Shown here: positions 8,233 to 16,800 of the stretch, in pieces
How positions within the stretch are numbered: position 1 is the stretch's first letter
Layout of the letters: each line of letters opens with the position of its first letter
Assembly (NCBI RefSeq): GCF_003046625.1
Contig: NZ_QAAD01000008.1
Location: 124,001 to 188,000, forward strand
From: Mangrovibacterium marinum
Lineage (GTDB): Bacteria; Bacteroidota; Bacteroidia; Bacteroidales; Prolixibacteraceae
Length of the DNA stretch: 64,000 nucleotides
Direction of reading: 5' to 3'
Position numbers and translations under genes: made by a program
The notes under the pieces: model-generated
What the model was told of the DNA's origin: nothing
What the model saw: only the letters and a program-made list of their open reading frames with translations
The model's database searches: none

Positions 8233-9480
8233 TTAATCCCGGATCTGTCCTTCGCCGTCGATCAGCCATTTGTAGCTGGTCAACTCTTCCAATGCCATGG
8301 GGCCGCGGGCGTGTAGCTTTTGGGTTGAAATGCCAATCTCGGCTCCCAAGCCAAACTGTGCGCCATCGGTGAAAGCCGTCGACACATTGCAGTAAACCGA
8401 CGATGCATCCACCAGCTTGCGGAACAAATCCTGGCGTTCGGCATTTTCAGTAACAATGGCTTCGCTGTGTTTCGAGCTGTAGGTGGCAATGTGGTCCAGG
8501 GCCTCGTCGAAACTGGCAACGGTCTTCACCGACATCTTATAATCGAGGAACTCCGTTCCGAACGATTCGTCGTTGGCCCATTCCAGCAAGGTGGAAGGAT
8601 AACTTCCTTCCAGGGCGTTGTGCGCCTGTTCGTCGGCATAAACAACCACCTTGCTTTCCGCCAGCTTGCTGCATATTTCAGGCAGGTCGGCCAGGCGGCT
8701 GTCGTGAATAATCAGGCAGTCCAGCGCATTACACACGCTTACACGGCGGGTTTTGGCATTATTCACAATTGCTTTTCCTTTGGCGGTGTCGCCAAACTCG
8801 TCGAAATAGGTGTGGCAAATACCGGCTCCGGTTTCAATAACCGGGATGGTGGCGTTTTTGCGCACAAACTCAATCAAGCCTTGCGAGCCGCGGGGAATAA
8901 TCAGATCGACATAGCCCTGCGCATTCAGGATCTCGGCGGTGGCTGCACGGTCGGCCGGTAACAGTGTCAGAATGTTTTTGTCGATACCGTGTTTTTCCAG
9001 CACCGCGTGAATCACCTTCACAATGGCCGTATTGGAGTCGATGGCGTCGCTGCCGCCCTTCAACACACAGGCATTACCCGATTTCAGACAGAGCGAGAAT
9101 ACGTCGAAGGTGACATTGGGGCGCGCCTCGTAAATGATGCCGATTACCCCAAAGGCAACCGACACTTTTTGGATGCGCATGCCGTTGGGGCGAACCGTTT
9201 CGCTCAGCACGCGCCCCAATGGCGAAGGTAAAGAAGCAACATTGCGAATGTCGGCAGCAATACCGGCAATACGCTCAGCCGATAATTGCAACCGGTCGTA
9301 TTTGGGATCCGTTGGATCCATGCGTGCCAGATCTTTGTTGTTTTCGCTCAGGATGGCATCCGTGTTGGCGATCGCTGCTTCAGCTACATCGGCCAAAACT
9401 GCGTTGGTTTGCTCTACAGTCAGCAGGTTTAACGATCTGCTGGCCTTTAATGTGCGCTTTAATTGTTGTTTTACCTCCAT
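8233..9480 (-). CDS. proA: Gamma-glutamyl phosphate reductase (ProA)
   Basis: 415 residues, the usual length. It reduces gamma-glutamyl phosphate to glutamate semialdehyde with NADPH in proline synthesis. Visible signatures are the aldehyde dehydrogenase-like fold with [20 protein letters not shown], the LKGG-type segment, the catalytic-cysteine motif [10 protein letters not shown], and the family segment [10 protein letters not shown]. It follows proB and proC in the same direction, so the three proline genes are embedded in the arg run. Sharing makes sense because both pathways draw on glutamate. Confidence 0.95.
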   Translation of the reverse strand: MEVKQQLKRTLKASRSLNLLTVEQTNAVLADVAEAAIANTDAILSENNKDLARMDPTDPKYDRLQLSAERIAGIAADIRNVASLPSPLGRVLSETVRPNGMRIQKVSVAFGVIGIIYEARPNVTFDVFSLCLKSGNACVLKGGSDAIDSNTAIVKVIHAVLEKHGIDKNILTLLPADRAATAEILNAQGYVDLIIPRGSQGLIEFVRKNATIPVIETGAGICHTYFDEFGDTAKGKAIVNNAKTRRVSVCNALDCLIIHDSRLADLPEICSKLAESKVVVYADEQAHNALEGSYPSTLLEWANDESFGTEFLDYKMSVKTVASFDEALDHIATYSSKHSEAIVTENAERQDLFRKLVDASSVYCNVSTAFTDGAQFGLGAEIGISTQKLHARGPMALEELTSYKWLIDGEGQIRD

Positions 9481-9502
9481 AGTTGTATCGCTAAAATTAA
9501 AA

Positions 9503-9530
9503 GTCCCCTTCCCTGGGGGAGGAAGGGGAC
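9503..9530. repeat. GC-rich hairpin in the proA-proB spacer
   Basis: GTCCCCTTCC (9503-9512) and GGAAGGGGAC (9521-9530) form a perfect 10-bp stem just upstream of proA. No T-run follows on the minus strand before proA. The 250-base spacer shows no gene. Confidence 0.5.
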
Positions 9531-9730
9531 AACTCAGAATATCTTAAGAATTTGTTGAAGTCAACAAAAGGGGGTTATTAGAAAAGGGTATATTGAATTA
9601 TTCTGAGCTTATAATGATTCTTGTTTTGATTTGCCTCGTTTCGTGTTACAAATTTAAGCAATGAGAGGTTAAATCGTAAACAATTACATTCAAAAACTTT
9701 AAAAATTTAATCAAAAAACGAAAATTGCTT

Positions 9731-10822
9731 TCAATCTTCAATTAAATACAGGTAATCGTAATGAACAACCGGCTTTTTGTACTTTGTTCCGGCTTCGCTT
9801 GTTGCTTTCTCCGAATCGAACTGTGCTTTGCCCCAACCAATCAGGTTGGCTTGTTCATCGACAATCTTCACAATGTCGCCTTTTTCGAAATTCCCCTTCA
9901 CCTGAACCACGCCAATCAGCAACAGGCTGGATGCAACCTCGGAGAACAAGGCTTCGGATGCCCCCTGGTTGATGACCAGTTCGCCTTTGGCAAAACTGTC
10001 GGAATAGGCAATCCATTTTTTGACATTCGACGCTTTTCGCTTTTCGGCTTTAAAGATGGTATGGGTGACATGCATTTCGTTCAAAAGAATGTCGGTCAGA
10101 ACATGGTCTTTCAAACCACTGGCAATGTGAACATCAATTCCTTCTTTGGCAACCTTGCGGGCGATGGAGCTTTTGGTCAGCATTCCGCCGCGTCCAAAGC
10201 CAGACTTTTCCGTCGAGATGTTTTTGATCCACTCCTTGTCCTTCACCTGAATTTCTTCAATGATTTTGGACTCGGGCAGGGACGGATCACCGTCGTAAAT
10301 TCCGTCGACATTACTCAGGATGATTAAAGCTTCCGAGTTCTGCATGGATGCAATCAGGCCCGACAGTTCGTCGTTGTCGGTAAACATCAGCTCGGAAACC
10401 GAGATCGTGTCGTTTTCATTGACAATCGGAACTACATCGTTTTCCAAAAGGGTGCTGATGCAGTTTTTCATGTTCAGATAATGATTCCGATCCGAGAAGT
10501 TGTCCTTGGTGGTGAGCACCTGGGCGCAAACAATCCCCTGGTCCTGGAACAAATCGGCGTAGCGGTTAATTAGTTTAACCTGCCCCACGGCCGAGTACAG
10601 CTGTCGCGAGGAAACCGTGTCGAGTTTTTTGCTCAGTCGAAGTGTGCTGCGACCGGCAGCAACAGCCCCGGAGGAGACCAGAATGACTTCGATTCCTTTT
10701 TTATGTAGCCAGGCAATTTGGTCGACCAAATGGGCAATGCGGGCGACATTTAAGGTCCCGTCAGGCTTGGTTAGAACGTTACTACCGACTTTAACGGTAA
10801 TTTTTTTATAGCGAAAGCTCAT
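9731..10822 (-). CDS. proB: Glutamate 5-kinase with PUA domain (ProB)
   Basis: 363 residues: an amino acid kinase domain (about 1-255) with TVKVGSNVLTK at the start, VSSGAVAAG, NENDT and GRGGMLTK, followed by a C-terminal PUA domain (about 270-355) with KGELVINQGASEAL and FEKGDIV. It phosphorylates glutamate for proline synthesis; proline feedback inhibition is usual in the family. Its start is 11 bases after the proC stop, so translation or transcription is probably coupled. Confidence 0.95.
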   Translation of the reverse strand: MSFRYKKITVKVGSNVLTKPDGTLNVARIAHLVDQIAWLHKKGIEVILVSSGAVAAGRSTLRLSKKLDTVSSRQLYSAVGQVKLINRYADLFQDQGIVCAQVLTTKDNFSDRNHYLNMKNCISTLLENDVVPIVNENDTISVSELMFTDNDELSGLIASMQNSEALIILSNVDGIYDGDPSLPESKIIEEIQVKDKEWIKNISTEKSGFGRGGMLTKSSIARKVAKEGIDVHIASGLKDHVLTDILLNEMHVTHTIFKAEKRKASNVKKWIAYSDSFAKGELVINQGASEALFSEVASSLLLIGVVQVKGNFEKGDIVKIVDEQANLIGWGKAQFDSEKATSEAGTKYKKPVVHYDYLYLIED

Positions 10823-10833
10823 AGTTGTTCGTC

Positions 10834-11625
10834 TTATGCCATTTTGTTGAACGAAGCGATCAGTCCCTGAATGACTGATGAGCTAAAACCTTTGTGTTCC
10901 ATTTCGTTAATTCCGGTGATGGTTACACCACGCGGAGTGGTTACTTTGTCGATCTCGCGTTCCGGGTGGTTGCCGGTATCCATAATTAACTCGACAGCCC
11001 CTTTAACGGTTTGTGCCGTGATAAACTGCGCCATTTCGGCACCAAAGCCCATCTCAATTCCGCCTTGCATGGCTGCACGTACATAACGCAAAGCGAAAGC
11101 CGTACCGCACGAAGCCAATACGGTGGCAGCACCCATCAATTCTTCCTGGATAACAGCCGTTTTTCCCAGCTGGTCGAAAAGCTCTTTAACAGTCTCCAGG
11201 CAATCTTTGGTGTTGCCATTTCCGGCGATGCAAGTCATGGATTCCAGCAACGAAATCGCGGTATTGGGCATCACCCGCAGGATCTTCTTATCGTCACCAG
11301 CCATTTCTGCCAGATCTTTTAAGTTTACCCCGGCGACAATCGATACCAGAATCTTGTCGGGTGTCAACACGTCCTTCAACAGGTCGATGACTCCCTGAAT
11401 GTGGTAAGGTTTTACCGCAAAAATGACAAGCTCTGCCGACTTCACCGCTTCGGCATTGTCGGCAGTTGCTGCGAATCCTTTGGCTTTGAGCTCAATTAGT
11501 TTTGCTTCGCGCGGATCGGAAATTGAAATAGAAGATGCCGGGAGATAACCTGACTTCAGAATCCCGTTTGCGATTGCACCACCCATATTTCCTGCGCCAA
11601 TAATGGCAATTTTTCCGACTTTCAT
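10834..11625 (-). CDS. proC: Pyrroline-5-carboxylate reductase (ProC)
   Basis: 263 residues with an N-terminal NAD(P)-binding IGAGNMGGAI motif (9-18) and the C-terminal P5CR dimerisation domain (VLASCGTAFALRYVRAAMQGG and TPRGVTITG, the family signature). It performs the last step of proline synthesis, P5C to proline. It lies directly before proB in the same direction, in a proC-proB-proA order inside the arg run. Confidence 0.95.
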   Translation of the reverse strand: MKVGKIAIIGAGNMGGAIANGILKSGYLPASSISISDPREAKLIELKAKGFAATADNAEAVKSAELVIFAVKPYHIQGVIDLLKDVLTPDKILVSIVAGVNLKDLAEMAGDDKKILRVMPNTAISLLESMTCIAGNGNTKDCLETVKELFDQLGKTAVIQEELMGAATVLASCGTAFALRYVRAAMQGGIEMGFGAEMAQFITAQTVKGAVELIMDTGNHPEREIDKVTTPRGVTITGINEMEHKGFSSSVIQGLIASFNKMA

Positions 11626-11662
11626 AAAATTCCAATTTTGTTCCGGACTTCAACTTTAGCGC

Positions 11663-11738
11663 TTGTCATTTAGGGGCATTTGTTGTCATTTATTGTTTTG
11701 CTTCACAACGAATGACCACTTATATGGCTACCAATGAC
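11663..11738. repeat. Second GTCATT / AATGAC inverted spacer repeat
   Basis: The argD-proC spacer (152 bases) carries two GTCATT units on the left and two AATGAC units on the right, separated by an AT-rich loop. It is a shorter relative of the spacer at 6964-7084. Confidence 0.5.
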
Positions 11739-11777
11739 CTGAGTTAAATGTTCCTGCAAGCCCGGAGGTTTGTTCAA

Positions 11778-12920
11778 TTACGCTTCCGCGTATAATTCGT
11801 TTAATACGTTGTCAAATTTAGAAATAAAATATTCAGCTTGATCCATGGTTAAGCAAAGTGGCGGTAACAAGCGGATAATATTGGTTCCGGCGACTCCGGT
11901 GAAGATCTTTTCTTCTTCCAGAAGTTTCTGGCGAATTGCTTTGATCGGGGCATCAAACTCGAGCCCGATGATCAATCCGTGGCCGCGAACTTCTTTGATT
12001 TGTTTGTAGCCTGCCAGTTTTTTCATCAGGTAGTCACCAACCTTTGCGGCGTTCTCAATCAGTTTTTCCTGCTCCATAATTTCCAGCACAGCGATGCCCG
12101 CAGCGCAGGCCAGGTAGTTGCCGCCAAAAGTGGTGCCCAGCATGCCGTACCAGGGTTTCAGTTCGGGTTGAATGAGCAGGCCGCCAATTGGAAAACCATT
12201 GCCCATGCCTTTGGCCGTGGTAATTAAATCAGGTTTAATGTTGGTGTGTTGGAAGGCAAAGAACTTGCCGCTGCGTCCGTAGCCCGATTGAACTTCGTCC
12301 AGAATCAGCAGACTGCCGTATTCTTTACATTGGCGTTCCAGCTCCTCCAAAAAGGCTGGCTCGGGAACACGAATGCCACCAATGCCCTGAATGCCTTCGA
12401 TGATCACTGCGGCAACATCCTGGTTTTTCAACTGCTGCACAACTTGCTCAATGTCGTTCAGCGGCAGGATGATTGCATTTTCCGTTTCGTTTACCGGAGC
12501 TACAATCTTCGGGTTGTCGGTAATGGCAACAGCTGCCGATGTGCGGCCGTGAAATCCTTTGGCGAAGCTGATGATCTTTTTGCGACCTGTTGCAAACGAG
12601 GCCAGTTTGATGGCGTTTTCGTTTGCTTCGGCGCCCGAGTTACACAGGAACAGCTGGTAGTCGTCGACACCGGAAAGTTCCCCCAGCTTGTCGGCCAGTT
12701 CCTGCTGTTGCGGAATGATCACCGAGTTGCTGTAGAAACCAATCTGATTTAATTGGTTGGTAATTTTTTGCACATAGTGCGGGTGACTGTGTCCTACGGA
12801 AATCACGGCATGACCTCCGTAAAGATCCAGATATTTATTGCCTTCGCTGTCCCACATGTAGGCTCCTTCGGCCTTTACGGGAGTGATATTAAACAGCGGA
12901 TATACATCGAAAAGTTTCAT
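11778..12920 (-). CDS. argD: N-acylornithine aminotransferase (ArgD)
   Basis: 380 residues, class III PLP-dependent aminotransferase. Visible motifs are LYGGHAVISVGHSHP near the start, CNSGAEANENAIK (cofactor phosphate), LILDEVQSGYGRSGKFFAFQH (Asp binding the PLP ring nitrogen) and the PLP lysine in ITTAKGMGNGFPIGG. It converts N-acyl-glutamate semialdehyde to N-acyl-ornithine. It stands between argC and proC. Whether it uses the acetylated or succinylated substrate cannot be read from the sequence, but its partner enzymes suggest succinyl. Confidence 0.93.
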   Translation of the reverse strand: MKLFDVYPLFNITPVKAEGAYMWDSEGNKYLDLYGGHAVISVGHSHPHYVQKITNQLNQIGFYSNSVIIPQQQELADKLGELSGVDDYQLFLCNSGAEANENAIKLASFATGRKKIISFAKGFHGRTSAAVAITDNPKIVAPVNETENAIILPLNDIEQVVQQLKNQDVAAVIIEGIQGIGGIRVPEPAFLEELERQCKEYGSLLILDEVQSGYGRSGKFFAFQHTNIKPDLITTAKGMGNGFPIGGLLIQPELKPWYGMLGTTFGGNYLACAAGIAVLEIMEQEKLIENAAKVGDYLMKKLAGYKQIKEVRGHGLIIGLEFDAPIKAIRQKLLEEEKIFTGVAGTNIIRLLPPLCLTMDQAEYFISKFDNVLNELYAEA

Positions 12921-13000
12921 AATTTTTCAAATTCCAAAGAGTGAAAATCCAAATTCCAAAAGTCTGAAAATCCAGCTTTCTGAATATCCAGAGATCTGTC

Positions 13001-13975
13001 TTAAAATGATACCGGTTTTAAATTCAGTCCGGTTTTTTCGTCTAAGCCAAATTGCAGGTTCATGTTTTGAACTGCTTGCCCCGAGGCTCCTTTCAACAGG
13101 TTGTCGGTCACACTCAGGATCATCAGTTTGCTGCCATGTTTTTCCAGGTGTAAGATGGCTTTGTTGGTATTTACCACCTGCTTCACATCCGGGTTTTCCT
13201 TGGTGACAAAAACAAAGGGATGTTCGGCATAATAGTTTTCGTACAGGCTGATGGCCTCGTCCAATGTTCCGGCAAATTCGGTATAGGTCGAAGCAAAAAT
13301 CCCTCGGGTGTGGTTGCCGCGTACCGGTATAAAGTTGATGGCTTTATCGAAGCCCGGTTGCAGTTGTTTCACACTTTGCGTGATCTCGCCCAGGTGTTGG
13401 TGTTGGAATGCTTTGTAAACCGAAACATTTCCGGAACGCCAGCTGAAGTGCGATGTTGATGAGGGAGCCTGTCCCGCGCCTGTTGATCCGGTAATTGCAT
13501 GAACATGCAACTCGTCGGTAATCAGGCCGGCTGCGGCAAGGGGCAACATGGTCAATTGGATCCCCGTGGCAAAGCAGCCGGGGTTGGCAATGTGCCCCGA
13601 TTGTCGGATGGTTTCGCGGTTCAACTCCGGCAAACCGTACACAAAGTCATTTCCTTTAGCTTTTAAGCGATAGTCGTGACTCAGGTCAATAATTTTGACA
13701 GTTGAGGGAATGTCATTCGCGGTGACAAATTCTTTCGATTTGCCGTGACCCATGCACAGGAAGATTACATCGCACAGGCTAAAGTCGGGCTCTCCGACAA
13801 AAGTGAGATCAGTTTCTCCCAGCAGGTCACGATGTACTTCGTAAACCGGGTTGCCCGCATTACTGCTACTCTGAATAAAGGCAAATTCAGCTTGCGGGTG
13901 GTTCAATAAAATCCGGATTAGTTCGCCTGCCGTGTAACCGGCGCCTCCAATAATACCAACTTTAATTTTACTCAT
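13001..13975 (-). CDS. argC: N-acyl-gamma-glutamyl-phosphate reductase (ArgC)
   Basis: 324 residues with the N-terminal NADP-binding GIIGGAGYTAGELIRILLNH segment and the catalytic cysteine in NPGCFATG. It reduces the ArgB product to N-acyl-glutamate semialdehyde. It is separated from the argG stop by 8 bases and is probably co-transcribed with it. The length and motifs fit the type 1 ArgC family. Confidence 0.95.
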   Translation of the reverse strand: MSKIKVGIIGGAGYTAGELIRILLNHPQAEFAFIQSSSNAGNPVYEVHRDLLGETDLTFVGEPDFSLCDVIFLCMGHGKSKEFVTANDIPSTVKIIDLSHDYRLKAKGNDFVYGLPELNRETIRQSGHIANPGCFATGIQLTMLPLAAAGLITDELHVHAITGSTGAGQAPSSTSHFSWRSGNVSVYKAFQHQHLGEITQSVKQLQPGFDKAINFIPVRGNHTRGIFASTYTEFAGTLDEAISLYENYYAEHPFVFVTKENPDVKQVVNTNKAILHLEKHGSKLMILSVTDNLLKGASGQAVQNMNLQFGLDEKTGLNLKPVSF

Positions 13976-13983
13976 CTTCCGGA

Positions 13984-15177
13984 TTAAAATTTCTTATTGA
14001 CTGAATTGTAGATTTTTAAGGATGTTCCCAGAATTTTGGTGAAGCCTTTAACGTCTTGCGAAGTCCAGGCTTTATTCATTTCGCCGTATTCGCCGAAGTC
14101 CGATTTCATCAGGTCGTAAGGCGACTCGATACCAACCAAAACGAATTGGTAGGGGCGTAATTTAACGATTACCTTTCCGGAAACCGTTTGTTGGGTGTTT
14201 TCGAGGAACTTCTCAATGTCGCGCATCACCGGATCTAGGTAAAGCGACTCGTGCAGGAACATGCCGTACCAGTTGCTCAGTTGTTCTTTCCAGTACATTT
14301 GCCACTTGGTTAAGGTGTGCTTTTCGAGCATCTGGTGCGCTTTAATGATCAACAAGGGGGCAGCAGCTTCGAAGCCAACACGACCTTTAATGCCGATGAT
14401 GGTGTCGCCGATGTGCATATCGCGTCCGATGCCGTATTTTCCGGCAATTGCTTCCAAATCGCGAATAGCTTCAACGGTGTTGAAATAGCGTTTGCCGTCA
14501 ACCCCTTTCAGTTCGCCTTCTACAAAGTCGAGGGTGATTTCGCGCTCTTCTTTTTCTTCCAGTTGCGAGGGGTAGGCAGTCTCGGGCAGTGTTTGGTCCG
14601 AGGTCAGTGTTTCCTTACCGCCAATACTGGTTCCCCACAGGCCTTTGTTGATGGAGTAGGCCATTTTAGTCCAGTCGGCTTCAACGCCATGTTCTTTCAG
14701 GTAGTCGATCTCTTGCTGGCGGGTAAGTGTCAGGTCGCGGGTGGGAGTCAGAATTTCGATGTCGGGAGCAAGTACTTCGAAGGTCAGGTCGAAACGAACC
14801 TGATCGTTTCCGGCGCCTGTGCTACCGTGAGCTACATATTTAGCCCCGATTTTCTTGGCGTATTCAATGATGGCGATTGCCTGAAAAACACGCTCTGAGC
14901 TCACCGAGATCGGGTAGGTATTATTGCGCAACACATTGCCGAAAACCATGTACTTGATACATTTCTCGTAATAGGTGTCGGTTACATCCAGCGTGACGTG
15001 TTTGGCCGAGCCCAGTTCGTAGGCTTTCTTTTCGATTGTTTCCAACTCTTCCTTGCCAAAACCACCGGTGTTTGCAAGAGCGGTGTAAACTTCCAAACCT
15101 TTTTCTACTGACAAGTATTTTGCACAGAACGAAGTGTCTAACCCACCACTGTACGCTAATACTACCTTATCTTTCAT
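13984..15177 (-). CDS. argG: Argininosuccinate synthase (ArgG)
   Basis: 397 residues from the ATG at 15177. A longer in-frame start at 15219 exists but adds 14 residues unlike the family. The ATP pyrophosphatase loop AYSGGLDTS lies at 8-16 and STGAGNDQVRF in the middle. It ligates citrulline and aspartate. It is the second biosynthetic gene after the argR-GNAT pair, with a 210-base gap upstream that may hold a separate promoter. Confidence 0.95.
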   Translation of the reverse strand: MKDKVVLAYSGGLDTSFCAKYLSVEKGLEVYTALANTGGFGKEELETIEKKAYELGSAKHVTLDVTDTYYEKCIKYMVFGNVLRNNTYPISVSSERVFQAIAIIEYAKKIGAKYVAHGSTGAGNDQVRFDLTFEVLAPDIEILTPTRDLTLTRQQEIDYLKEHGVEADWTKMAYSINKGLWGTSIGGKETLTSDQTLPETAYPSQLEEKEEREITLDFVEGELKGVDGKRYFNTVEAIRDLEAIAGKYGIGRDMHIGDTIIGIKGRVGFEAAAPLLIIKAHQMLEKHTLTKWQMYWKEQLSNWYGMFLHESLYLDPVMRDIEKFLENTQQTVSGKVIVKLRPYQFVLVGIESPYDLMKSDFGEYGEMNKAWTSQDVKGFTKILGTSLKIYNSVNKKF

Positions 15178-15278
15178 TTTTGTTTGTTTTAATAAAAAGT
15201 GATGACACGAACCCGGCAATTCACTGAAAACTTACAACTTTACTAACCTTGAAACCTGCCTTGAACGTACTGCTTAAC

Positions 15279-15353
15279 AATTAATCCTGAAAATTCCTAT
15301 GATACTGATATTGTCCAAGCACAGGTATTTATGAAAAAAAATTAATCCTGAAA
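15279..15353. repeat. Direct repeat in the argG upstream gap
   Basis: The 14-base string AATTAATCCTGAAA occurs at 15279-15292 and again at 15340-15353, 61 bases apart, in the gap between the GNAT gene and argG. It could be a pair of regulatory sites; nothing else supports a function. Confidence 0.35.
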
Positions 15354-15386
15354 CGACTGCCGAACAGTGCCATCACTTATATTTGG

Positions 15387-16055
15387 TTATACTCTTTTAA
15401 ATACTTTAAAGTTTGATTCTTTGCTCTGGTTATTTGATTTGGGCTTTAATTTCCCGATCATCTCCAGAAGCGAAATCTTTTTGGGCTTTGCCGCCTTGGC
15501 TTTGGCAACTTTCTCCCAGGCCGGGTCGAACAACATGCCGGTGCACAAACACTTGCTGCGGTTGGTGCGCTGAAGGATGTCGTAGTTTACGCAGCTTTGG
15601 CAGCCTTTCCAAAAGCTTTCGTCGTCGGTAAGCTCCGAAAAGGTCACCGGACGATAGCCCAGCTCGTGGTTTATTTTCATGACAGCCAGACCGGTGGTCA
15701 AACCAAAAATTTTGGCATCGGGGAATTTCTTCCGCGATAACTCAAAAGCTTTCTTTTTGATTTCCCGGGCTAAGCCGCCCCCGCGGTATTCTTTCACTAC
15801 AATGAGCCCCGAGTTGGCCACAAAGCGGTTGTGACCCCACGATTCCACGTAGCAAAAACCAGCAAATGTTTCACCAGCCAGTGCGATGATGGCCTTTCCC
15901 TCGCTGATTTTCGAGATGATATACTCATCGGTGCGGCGGGCAATACCCGTACCTCGCTCTTTCGAGGCGGCATCGATGGTGTCGTTGATGGTGCTCACAT
16001 ATTTTAAGTGAGAATCATCGGCAACAACAACTTTAATTCCTTCTGCTTTACTCAT
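15387..16055 (-). CDS. GNAT acyltransferase, predicted N-succinylglutamate synthase
   Basis: 222 residues from the ATG at 16055; a TTG five codons upstream would overlap argR. It has a GNAT fold with the acyl-CoA loop YRGGGLAREI. Gene order argR-GNAT-argG-argC-argD matches what I recall from Bacteroides thetaiotaomicron, where the GNAT gene in this slot was assigned as N-succinylglutamate synthase. It would start the pathway by acylating glutamate. The C-terminal third carries four cysteines as GCQSC and KCLC, a spacing suited to a metal or Fe-S site that ordinary small GNATs lack. Function is inferred from position and from the pathway otherwise lacking a first step in this window. Confidence 0.75.
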   Translation of the reverse strand: MSKAEGIKVVVADDSHLKYVSTINDTIDAASKERGTGIARRTDEYIISKISEGKAIIALAGETFAGFCYVESWGHNRFVANSGLIVVKEYRGGGLAREIKKKAFELSRKKFPDAKIFGLTTGLAVMKINHELGYRPVTFSELTDDESFWKGCQSCVNYDILQRTNRSKCLCTGMLFDPAWEKVAKAKAAKPKKISLLEMIGKLKPKSNNQSKESNFKVFKRV

Positions 16056-16059
16056 TTCT

Positions 16060-16545
16060 TTATTTGCCAATCTTGTCCTGTAACTTGGGCATAATTAATA
16101 TCAGACTATTTTTTAAATCTCGGGCAGTTACCCCTTCGCGCATGACCAACATGATGGTGTCGTCTCCGGCGATGCTCCCGATGATCTCGTAAGGATCTGC
16201 ATTGTCCAACACGGCAGCGATGCTGCTGGCGTACCCTGGTCGTGTTTTCAATACGGCCAGGTTTCCCGAAAAGTTTAGCTCCCGAAAGCCATCAGCCAGA
16301 AAATTAACTTCGGCTGTTTCTTTTTTGGCCTCGGCGTTTACTCCTTCCGGTATTACATACATGTAGCCTTGGTCTCCGGCGGGAACCTTGGCTACTTTTA
16401 AGGCTTTTAAATCGCGCGACAGGGTGGCCTGTGTTAAATGATATCCCAAGGCTTCCAGCTTGCTCAGCAATTCGTCCTGACTGTGAATTTCAGAGGTCGA
16501 TATGATTTGCCGAATGGCTAAATGTCTGCTAACGCGATTTTTCAT
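16060..16545 (-). CDS. argR: Arginine repressor (ArgR)
   Basis: 161 residues: an N-terminal winged helix (SQDELLSKLEALGY followed by LTQATLSRDLKAL) and a C-terminal arginine-binding/hexamerisation domain with GSIAGDDTIMLV, where Escherichia coli ArgR has GTDTI. It represses arginine genes when arginine is abundant. Its own promoter region contains two tandem ARG-box-like palindromes, so it is likely autoregulated together with the GNAT gene, whose ATG lies a few bases after the argR stop. Confidence 0.93.
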   Translation of the reverse strand: MKNRVSRHLAIRQIISTSEIHSQDELLSKLEALGYHLTQATLSRDLKALKVAKVPAGDQGYMYVIPEGVNAEAKKETAEVNFLADGFRELNFSGNLAVLKTRPGYASSIAAVLDNADPYEIIGSIAGDDTIMLVMREGVTARDLKNSLILIMPKLQDKIGK

Positions 16546-16584
16546 TCTGTATTTTTATACAATTACAATGCAAAATTATGCATT
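16546..16584. promoter_or_regulatory. Tandem ARG boxes in the argR/carA divergent region
   Basis: Box 1 is TGTATTTTTATACA (16548-16561), a perfect inverted repeat. Box 2 is TGCAAAATTATGCA (16569-16582), nearly perfect. Their centres are exactly 21 bp apart, the spacing of paired ARG boxes known for ArgR hexamers. Both resemble the TGAAT-N4-ATTCA layout. Confidence 0.7.
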
Positions 16585-16600
16585 TTTTGTAGAAAACAAA
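16571..16600 (-). promoter_or_regulatory. Predicted argR promoter
   Basis: On the minus strand TTTG (16600-16597), an 18-base spacer and TAATTTTG (16578-16571) match the Bacteroidota TTTG / TAnnTTTG promoter. The -7 element lies inside ARG box 2, so ArgR binding would block it. Confidence 0.6.
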
Positions 16601-16621
16601 TTTTAGTTTCGGAATTATTTC

Positions 16622-16629
16622 TATTTTTG
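16622..16629 (+). promoter_or_regulatory. Predicted carA promoter -7 element
   Basis: TATTTTTG matches TAnnTTTG. A good -33 TTTG is not visible at the expected spacing (TTTTAG near 16601). If used, transcription would start near 16636 and give a leader of about 165 bases before carA. Confidence 0.4.
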
Positions 16630-16696
16630 TAGCGGATTTAAAAATCAGAAGACTGCCCCGAGGGCAAAAAACACAACAGAATAATTTCTGAAAGAC

Positions 16697-16759
16697 GTGA
16701 ACAGAATACATCAATTAATAGCGAAAAATAAGCACAATGCGTTTGAACTACTTCCGTAG
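16697..16759 (+). other. Possible 20-codon leader ORF before carA
   Basis: A GTG start preceded by GAAAG opens 20 codons, and its TAG falls inside the loop of the terminator hairpin at 16736-16776. It has no run of one amino acid's codons that would name a signal. Its placement across the 5' arm of the hairpin is what suggests a leader peptide. Chance is quite possible. Confidence 0.3.
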
Positions 16760-16776
16760 ACAGACGCATTTTTTTT
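16736..16776 (+). terminator. Intrinsic terminator in the carAB leader (attenuator candidate)
   Basis: AATGCGTTTG (16736-16745) pairs with CAGACGCATT (16761-16770) with one G-U pair, followed by T8. It ends 24 bases before the carA ATG. The genes upstream are transcribed in the other direction, so no upstream transcript needs ending here; the structure is better explained as attenuation of carAB. Confidence 0.7.
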
Positions 16777-16800
16777 AATCAATATAAGCGATCATAGAAA

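Noticed and set aside
15279-15353. ARG boxes upstream of argG
   Set aside because: TGAAAAAAAATTAA near 15332 only weakly resembles an ARG box and is not palindromic enough; the direct repeat there is reported without a function.
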